DNA of 7,807 nt from Actinomycetota bacterium (GTDB lineage Bacteria > Actinomycetota > Acidimicrobiia > IMCC26256 > PALSA-610): positions 1 to 7,807 of the forward strand of contig SXJQ01000224.1 in NCBI GenBank assembly GCA_005779345.1, in the 5' to 3' direction. This document shows positions 1-3,898 of this stretch, in pieces. Every line of letters begins with the position of its first letter. The stretch's first letter is position 1. The notes under the pieces are model-generated. The model was given only the letters and a program-made list of their open reading frames with translations. It was not told where the DNA came from and made no database searches. Position numbers and translations under genes: made by a program.

Positions 1-207
1 CCGTTCGAGGTCGAAGCGGCTCTTCACGAAGTTGCGAAACACGTCGAAAGCATTGTGCTCGGCCGGCCACACGAGGTGCGCGACGACATCGCGGGCGGAC
101 CAGCCCGCGCAGAGACTCGGCGTCGCCCACTGCTCGGCGGTGAGGGATTCGAGAGCGTCGGCGAGCGTGTGGCGCTCGGCGACCACGAGCGGGTGCAGAT
201 CGGTCAT
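1..207 (-). CDS. Partial DinB/maleylpyruvate-isomerase-like (TIGR03083-type) protein, N-terminus only
   Basis: Only the first 69 residues are present; the rest lies off the left edge. The protein begins MTDLHPLVVAERHTLADAL and contains LTAEQWATPSLCAGW followed by SARDVVAHLV. This arrangement (LT.eqW..pslC.gWs..dvvaHl) is characteristic of the actinobacterial DinB-like/maleylpyruvate isomerase N-terminal family. Family members are four-helix bundles, and several use mycothiol. H44 in VVAHL sits where the family has its first metal-binding histidine; the later ligands are not visible. The reaction and substrate cannot be assigned. The ATG at 207-205 overlaps the TGA of the upstream membrane-protein gene (ATGA), so the two are probably cotranscribed and translationally coupled. 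This family is unrelated to the DNA polymerase called DinB encoded further right. Confidence 0.8.
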   Translation of the reverse strand, partial: MTDLHPLVVAERHTLADALESLTAEQWATPSLCAGWSARDVVAHLVWPAEHNAFDVFRNFVKSRFDLER

Positions 208-554
208 CGTGGTTCCTTCGGCGGGGTCTTCTTCCATTCGGCCATCGCGCGCAGCACGAGGACGGCGACGACCGCGCAGCCGAACGAGGCGATGACGGCG
301 CCCGCGAGACCTCCGCCGAGTTCGCGCGCGGTGCACGACCGCTCGGGGGCGTCGATCCCGGGGACGGCCCCGGCGAGGAGCCGCTGCAACAGCGGCGCGG
401 TCTCGTCGCACGTTGCCGCGATCAACGAATAGCCGATGAGCGCCCCGAGCACCCCGGCGACCACGACCAGGCCGAACGCGAGGTAGACGGGACCTTTGCG
501 CGGGGCGTTCGGGTGCGTCGCGAGCAGTTCGAACGAGCCGAGATCGTCTGCCAT
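204..554 (-). CDS. Hypothetical small membrane protein, two TM segments
   Basis: This 116-residue protein is not one I recognise. A polar N-terminus (about residues 1-21) is followed by a hydrophobic helix at about 23-47 (YLAFGLVVVAGVLGALIGYS). A loop of about 33 residues comes next, then a second helix at about 80-102 (GLAGAVIASFGCAVVAVLVL) and a short basic tail ending WKKTPPKEPR. The basic C-terminus favours both ends inside and the loop outside. That loop holds two cysteines, C49 and C74, which could form a disulfide. The ATG at 554-552 lies 28 bp from the divergently transcribed Nudix start, and the gene ends in an ATGA overlap with the next gene. Two helices, codon bias and the tight packing support it as a real gene. 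No function can be assigned. Confidence 0.72.
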   Translation of the reverse strand: MADDLGSFELLATHPNAPRKGPVYLAFGLVVVAGVLGALIGYSLIAATCDETAPLLQRLLAGAVPGIDAPERSCTARELGGGLAGAVIASFGCAVVAVLVLRAMAEWKKTPPKEPR

Positions 555-582
555 CGTCGCGGATCGTACCTACACTGCCGGC
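548..582 (+). promoter_or_regulatory. Candidate sigma-70-type promoter for the Nudix-dinB-oxidoreductase operon (leaderless)
   Basis: A -35-like CTGCCA (548-553, 4/6 to TTGACA) is followed after exactly 17 nt by TACACT (571-576, TANNNT form, 4/6 to TATAAT). Six bases later comes GTG at 583, so the predicted transcription start falls on or next to the start codon. No Shine-Dalgarno sequence precedes the GTG, consistent with leaderless translation, which is common in actinobacteria. The -35 element overlaps the ATG of the divergent membrane-protein gene. No LexA-type operator was seen here. Confidence 0.5.
555..568 (-). promoter_or_regulatory. Candidate -10 element for the membrane-protein gene, near-leaderless
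   Basis: On the minus strand, TACGAT (plus-strand 563-568) matches the actinobacterial TANNNT -10 form and lies 8 nt before the ATG at 554. Transcription would start about 0-2 nt before the start codon, giving a leaderless or nearly leaderless mRNA. No convincing -35 box was found at the usual spacing, and there is no Shine-Dalgarno sequence. The position is forced by the 28-bp divergent gap. Confidence 0.4.
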
Positions 583-1098
583 GTGGAGTGGCACGACTGG
601 ACCGTCGCGGGCGCGCTGGTGTGCTCGCCCGAGGGCCTGCTGCTCGTGCGCAACCAACGCCGGGGCGGCGCCGAGGATTGGAGCACTCCCGGCGGCGTGA
701 TCGACGCCGGCGATCCCTCGGTGCTCGCCGGCCTCGTCCGTGAGGTCGCCGAGGAGACCGGGCTCACGGTCACCCATTGGCACGGTCCCGTCTACGAGGT
801 CGTCGCCGTCGCTCCCGACATGGGGTGGCGGATGCGCTGCGAGGTGCACCTCGCCAGCGCCTTCGAGGGCGAGATCGTCGTCGACGATCCCGATGGCATC
901 GTGGTCGAGGCGCGGTTCGTCCCCGACGAGGAGATCGCGGAACGACTCGACCGCGGGCCGGCATGGGTGCGCGAACCACTTGCCGCGTGGCTCGGCGAAC
1001 GTTGGTCGGCCGCGGAGGCGACGCGCACGTTCCACTACGAGGTGCACGGGACCGGGCGCGACGACCTGCGGGTCGTGCGGCACCCGGTCGAGTCGTGA
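583..1098 (+). CDS. Nudix hydrolase
   Basis: This 171-residue protein hydrolyses a nucleoside diphosphate linked to another moiety; the exact substrate cannot be read from sequence. VAGALVCSPEGLLLVRNQ (about residues 8-25) is the opening strand pair. The Nudix box follows at about 37-61, starting at PGGVIDAGD and ending in REVAEETGL, with R53, E54, E57 and E58 as the expected metal-binding core. The box is slightly odd: the first conserved Glu is D44, and eight residues instead of seven separate it from RE. About 110 residues follow, including LASAFEGEIVVDDPDG and ARFVPDEEIAERL, typical of the fold's C-terminal half. The frame is open upstream, but GTG 583 is chosen because it lies just before the first fold strand, sits 7 nt after a good -10 box, and leaves room for the divergent gene. 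The stop overlaps the dinB start as GTGA. Confidence 0.88.
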   Translation: MEWHDWTVAGALVCSPEGLLLVRNQRRGGAEDWSTPGGVIDAGDPSVLAGLVREVAEETGLTVTHWHGPVYEVVAVAPDMGWRMRCEVHLASAFEGEIVVDDPDGIVVEARFVPDEEIAERLDRGPAWVREPLAAWLGERWSAAEATRTFHYEVHGTGRDDLRVVRHPVES

Positions 1099-2318
1099 CG
1101 GACGCGCGGGTCGACGCGACGATCCTGCACCTCGACCTCGACGCGTTCTTCGCGAGCGTCGAGCAGCATCTCGATCCTGGGCTCCGCGGGACACCCGTCG
1201 TCGTCGCGGGGCTCGGACCGCGCGGCGTCGTGTGCGCCGCGAGCTACGAGGCGCGCCGGTTCGGGGTGCACTCGGCCATGCCGACCGCTCGTGCGCGAAC
1301 GCTCTGTCCCGACGGCAATTTCGTGTCGCCGCGCCACGACGTCTACTCGGAGTTCAGCGCGCAGGTGATGACGATTCTCCGCGACGCGACCCCGCTCGTG
1401 GAGCAACTCTCGGTCGACGAGGCCTTCCTCGACGTCGCAGGCGTCCGGCGTCTGTTGGGCACTCCGACCGAGGTCGCCCAGCAGCTCCGCGCACGCATCC
1501 GCGACGAGGCCGGTCTCGTCGCATCGGTCGGTATCGCGACGACGAAGTTCCTGGCCAAGGTCGCGAGCGACCTCGCCAAACCCGATGGGTTGCTCGTCGT
1601 GGAGCCCGGGAGCGAGCTCGACGTCCTGCACCCGCTTCCGGTTCGGCGGTTGTGGGGTGTCGGGCCCAAGACCGCGGCCAAGCTCGAACGCTTCGGGGTA
1701 CAGACGGTCGGCGACGTCGCGCGACTGCCGCTCGACGTGCTCGTCGGATCGGTGGGGGCCGCGGCCGGGCGACATCTCCACGACCTGTCGCACAATCTCG
1801 ATCCGCGCGACATCGTCACCGAACGCGAGGCGAAGTCGATCGGGAACGAGGAGACGTTCGCTCGCGACCTCACGTCACGATCCGACATCGAGCGCGAGCT
1901 CGTCCGGCTCGCCGACTCGGTCGGGAGCCGGTTGCGCGCGTCGGGGTTGCTCGCCCGGACGATCACGCTGAAGGCCCGTTACCCCGACTTCGCGACCGTG
2001 ACGCGGGCGCACACGTCCGCGGCGCCGACCGATACCTCGTCGACGATCCTCGCGACCGCGCGCGAACTGCTCGACCAGATCGACGTCGCGCGTGGGCTGC
2101 GCCTCGTCGGGGTCCATGCGTCGAATCTGGTCGCGGAACCCGAGCCGGTCCAAGGGGCGCTGTCGTTCGACGCGGTCGACGAACGCTCGCCCGTCGACAC
2201 ACGTCGCACGCGGGTGGAACACACGATGGACGAGGTCCGGCGGCGGTTCGGCCGCGACGCGCTCCGAGCGGCCACACTGGTCGACCGACGAGACGATCCG
2301 GGAGGACCGACACGGTGA
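1095..2318 (+). CDS. dinB: DNA polymerase IV (Y-family translesion polymerase)
   Basis: This 407-residue protein copies damaged DNA with low fidelity and no proofreading. The first catalytic motif is LHLDLDAFFASVEQ (about 11-24): D14 binds metal and F19 is at the steric-gate position that excludes ribonucleotides. SYEARRFGVHSAMP (50-63) is the conserved fingers motif, and LSVDEAFLDV (105-114) carries the D108/E109 catalytic pair. Next come the thumb motif TKFLAKVASDLAKPDG, a helix-hairpin-helix (LWGVGPKTAAKLERFG), and the little finger starting KSIGNEETF. QGALSF (353-358) matches the Qxx(L/M)xF sliding-clamp-binding motif, though about 50 residues follow it. All core residues are present, so it is probably active. 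GTG 1095 overlaps the Nudix stop and puts the first motif at the usual distance from the N-terminus. Translation probably depends on coupling, since no Shine-Dalgarno is evident. No LexA box was found. Confidence 0.96.
   Translation: MTDARVDATILHLDLDAFFASVEQHLDPGLRGTPVVVAGLGPRGVVCAASYEARRFGVHSAMPTARARTLCPDGNFVSPRHDVYSEFSAQVMTILRDATPLVEQLSVDEAFLDVAGVRRLLGTPTEVAQQLRARIRDEAGLVASVGIATTKFLAKVASDLAKPDGLLVVEPGSELDVLHPLPVRRLWGVGPKTAAKLERFGVQTVGDVARLPLDVLVGSVGAAAGRHLHDLSHNLDPRDIVTEREAKSIGNEETFARDLTSRSDIERELVRLADSVGSRLRASGLLARTITLKARYPDFATVTRAHTSAAPTDTSSTILATARELLDQIDVARGLRLVGVHASNLVAEPEPVQGALSFDAVDERSPVDTRRTRVEHTMDEVRRRFGRDALRAATLVDRRDDPGGPTR
2301..2305 (+). promoter_or_regulatory. Ribosome binding site for the Gfo/Idh/MocA gene
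   Basis: GGAGG lies inside the dinB 3' end, 9 nt before GTG 2315. It is the clearest Shine-Dalgarno sequence in the operon and decides the start of the oxidoreductase, whose reading frame is open far upstream. Confidence 0.75.
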
Positions 2319-3385
2319 AGCGCATCGGCATGATCGGCTGCGGACACATCGGGACCGTGCACGCGTACGCGCTCGCCCAACTCACGCGCGCCGGCCTGAT
2401 CGACGCCGCCTTGCACGCCGTGTACGACCCCGATGCGGATCGCGCGGCGAAACTCGCTCGGTACAACGGGGGCACGGTGCGGGCCTCGGTGCTCGACGTG
2501 CTCGACGATGTCGACGTCGTCTGGATCACGACCTGGACCGATGGACATCTCCCGGCGGTGGCGGCAGCGGTCGAACGTGGGTTGGCGATCTTCTGCGAGA
2601 AGCCGCTCGCCCCGACGTTCGACGGTTGCGAACGCGTCACCGAACTCCTCGCGCGTGTGCCCCATCAGGTCGGCCTCGTCTTGCGCGGCGCGCCGGTGTT
2701 CGCCACGGTCGCGGACCTCGTACGCGACGGCGAGTACGGGGCCGCGCAGGCGGTCGTGCTGCGCGACGACCAGTACTTCCCCGTGCAGGGCATGTACGGC
2801 TCGACCTGGAGGGGCGAGGTGGAGCGTGCCGGCGGGGGCACGCTCATCGAACACTCGATCCACGATGTCGACGTGCTGCGATGGGTGCTCGGCGACCCGA
2901 CGACGGTGAGCGCGCGTACGGCGAATCGCTTCGGGTATCCGGGAATCGAAGACACCGCGGTCGTGCAGTTGAGCTTCGCCGACGGGTGTCAGGCGACGTT
3001 GGTGTCGGTGTGGCACCAGATCCTCTCGCGGGGTTCGAGCCGCCGACTCGAGGTCTTCTGCGAGCAGGCGTTCTTCCACACCGACGACGACTATCTCGGG
3101 CCTCTCGTCGTCGAGACCTCCGACGCGACGACCGAGATCGTCGGGCAGGCGCCCGACTGGGCCGCCAGCCTCGATGTCCCCGAGGTCTACGAGAAGGCCG
3201 TCGCGGCCTACGCCGCGCCGAGCAAGGCCTTTCTCGACGGCCTCGCCGCTCCCGGCGGGCCCGTGTCGGGGTGGCCCGACGCGCACGACGCGCTCGCGGC
3301 GCATCGCATCGTCGATGCCGCCTATCGCTCGGCGGCCGACGGCGGGCGTCCGGTCGCTCTCACCTCGGGGGCTCATCCCGCCTGA
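2315..3385 (+). CDS. Gfo/Idh/MocA-family NAD(P)-dependent oxidoreductase
   Basis: This 356-residue soluble dehydrogenase has an N-terminal Rossmann domain and a C-terminal alpha/beta substrate domain. KRIGMIGCGHIGTVHA supplies the GxGxxG dinucleotide-binding loop (G8, G10, G13), and IFCEKPLAP carries the family EKP motif (E95-K96-P97), K96 being the expected catalytic lysine. GGGTLIEHSIHDVDVLRWVLG starts at 173; the family's Asp-x3-His pair appears as E179-x3-H183, an Asp-to-Glu change. The C-terminal part (ALAAHRIVDAAYRSAADG) is typical. Members act on sugars, inositols or related polyols, and this one's substrate is unknown. GTG 2315 overlaps the dinB stop (GTGA), follows a GGAGG ribosome site, and is immediately followed by the Rossmann strand, so the start is secure. 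It is probably the last gene of the Nudix-dinB operon; a 127-bp gap follows. Confidence 0.93.
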   Translation: MKRIGMIGCGHIGTVHAYALAQLTRAGLIDAALHAVYDPDADRAAKLARYNGGTVRASVLDVLDDVDVVWITTWTDGHLPAVAAAVERGLAIFCEKPLAPTFDGCERVTELLARVPHQVGLVLRGAPVFATVADLVRDGEYGAAQAVVLRDDQYFPVQGMYGSTWRGEVERAGGGTLIEHSIHDVDVLRWVLGDPTTVSARTANRFGYPGIEDTAVVQLSFADGCQATLVSVWHQILSRGSSRRLEVFCEQAFFHTDDDYLGPLVVETSDATTEIVGQAPDWAASLDVPEVYEKAVAAYAAPSKAFLDGLAAPGGPVSGWPDAHDALAAHRIVDAAYRSAADGGRPVALTSGAHPA

Positions 3386-3402
3386 TCCGGTGCCGACACA
3401 GG

Positions 3403-3444
3403 TACGGTAGGTGCGTTGTCGCTCGGATCGTCTCGCGCGACAAT
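3403..3444 (+). promoter_or_regulatory. Candidate promoter region for the DUF3040 gene
   Basis: The best pair is TTGTCG (3416-3421, 4/6 to TTGACA), a 17-nt spacer, and GACAAT (3439-3444, 4/6 to TATAAT). It would start transcription near 3451 and leave a leader of about 60 nt. An alternative -10 of the actinobacterial TANNNT form is TACGGT at 3403-3408, but its -35 is weak. Either would let DUF3040 be expressed separately from the upstream operon. Confidence 0.35.
3416..3443. repeat. Inverted repeat TTGTCGC-N14-GCGACAA
   Basis: Perfect 7-bp arms at 3416-3422 and 3437-3443 are separated by 14 bp. The centre-to-centre distance of 21 bp is about two helical turns, as for a dimeric regulator, and the arms coincide with the proposed -35 and -10 boxes. 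It could instead be an RNA hairpin if transcription starts further upstream, or chance. Confidence 0.5.
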
Positions 3445-3447
3445 GTG

Positions 3448-3475
3448 CCGACCCCGGATGCCCGACCCCGGGTGC
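3448..3475. repeat. Tandem 14-bp direct repeat, one mismatch
   Basis: CCGACCCCGGATGC (3448-3461) is followed without a gap by CCGACCCCGGGTGC (3462-3475), 13 of 14 identical. It lies in the probable 5' leader of the DUF3040 mRNA. It may be a local slippage duplication or a pair of protein sites. Confidence 0.75.
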
Positions 3476-3499
3476 GCCCGTCCCGCCGAGAGACCACGC

Positions 3500-3506
3500 A
3501 AAGGGA
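3500..3506 (+). promoter_or_regulatory. Ribosome binding site for the DUF3040 gene
   Basis: The purine run AAGGGA, 6 nt before ATG 3513, is an imperfect Shine-Dalgarno match. It supports the ATG over longer in-frame starts. Confidence 0.55.
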
Positions 3507-3512
3507 ATCGCG

Positions 3513-3887
3513 ATGCCGCTCTCCGAGGAAGAGCAGAAGATCCTCCGGGAGATCGAGGCGCAGTTGAACGCGACCGATCCCGCGCTGGTCGACCAGGTGA
3601 CCCGCACGACCGTCTACCGCCACGCCGGTCGCAACATCCGGTTCGCGATGATCGGCGCGATCGCCGGGTTGGTGATCGTGCTCACCCAGTTCACGAACAG
3701 CACCGCGATCGCGGTGATCGGTTTCGTCGTGATGCTCGGGTCGCTCCTCGTCGTGTCGGACAACCTGAAGAAGATGGGCAAGGCCAGCATCAACGATTTC
3801 TTCGGATCGCGCGGCGGGACGCCGCGGCCCGGGTTCGTCGAGGCGCTGCGCGATCGCATGCGACGCGAGCCCGACGACAGCGCCTGA
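3513..3887 (+). CDS. DUF3040 family membrane protein
   Basis: This 124-residue protein begins MPLSEEEQKILREIEAQL, the hallmark N-terminus of DUF3040 proteins in actinobacteria. A cytoplasmic amphipathic segment (about 1-41) is followed by two close transmembrane helices at about 42-60 (IRFAMIGAIAGLVIVLTQF) and 64-82 (TAIAVIGFVVMLGSLLVVS). A basic, probably cytoplasmic tail of about 40 residues follows. The family has no established biochemical function. From memory, DUF3040 genes often lie near mraZ and the cell-wall/division cluster in actinobacteria, so a cell-envelope link is possible but inferred. The ATG at 3513 matches the family N-terminus and has a weak ribosome site. The gene converges on the transglutaminase gene with 11 bp between stop codons. 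Confidence 0.88.
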   Translation: MPLSEEEQKILREIEAQLNATDPALVDQVTRTTVYRHAGRNIRFAMIGAIAGLVIVLTQFTNSTAIAVIGFVVMLGSLLVVSDNLKKMGKASINDFFGSRGGTPRPGFVEALRDRMRREPDDSA

Positions 3888-3898
3888 CGTTCGAGCGT

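Noticed and set aside
548..582. LexA/SOS operator before the Nudix-dinB operon
   Set aside because: I looked for an actinobacterial CGAAC-N-GTTCG-like palindrome in the divergent gap and found none, so SOS control is not supported here.
740..3385. Very long plus-strand open frame whose first half spans the Nudix and dinB genes
   Set aside because: Only 2315-3385 encodes a recognisable protein. The earlier part is Arg-rich translation of a GC-rich shadow frame across two clear genes, so it is not a fusion.
1979..3607. Long minus-strand open frame opposite dinB and the oxidoreductase
   Set aside because: Its composition is Arg/Gly-rich with no family motif, and it lies opposite two well-supported genes. 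Long antisense frames are expected at this GC content.
3888..3898. Short palindrome-like ACGTTCGAGCGT between the convergent stops as a terminator
   Set aside because: It is only 12 bp with two mismatched positions and no T-tract, too weak to call.
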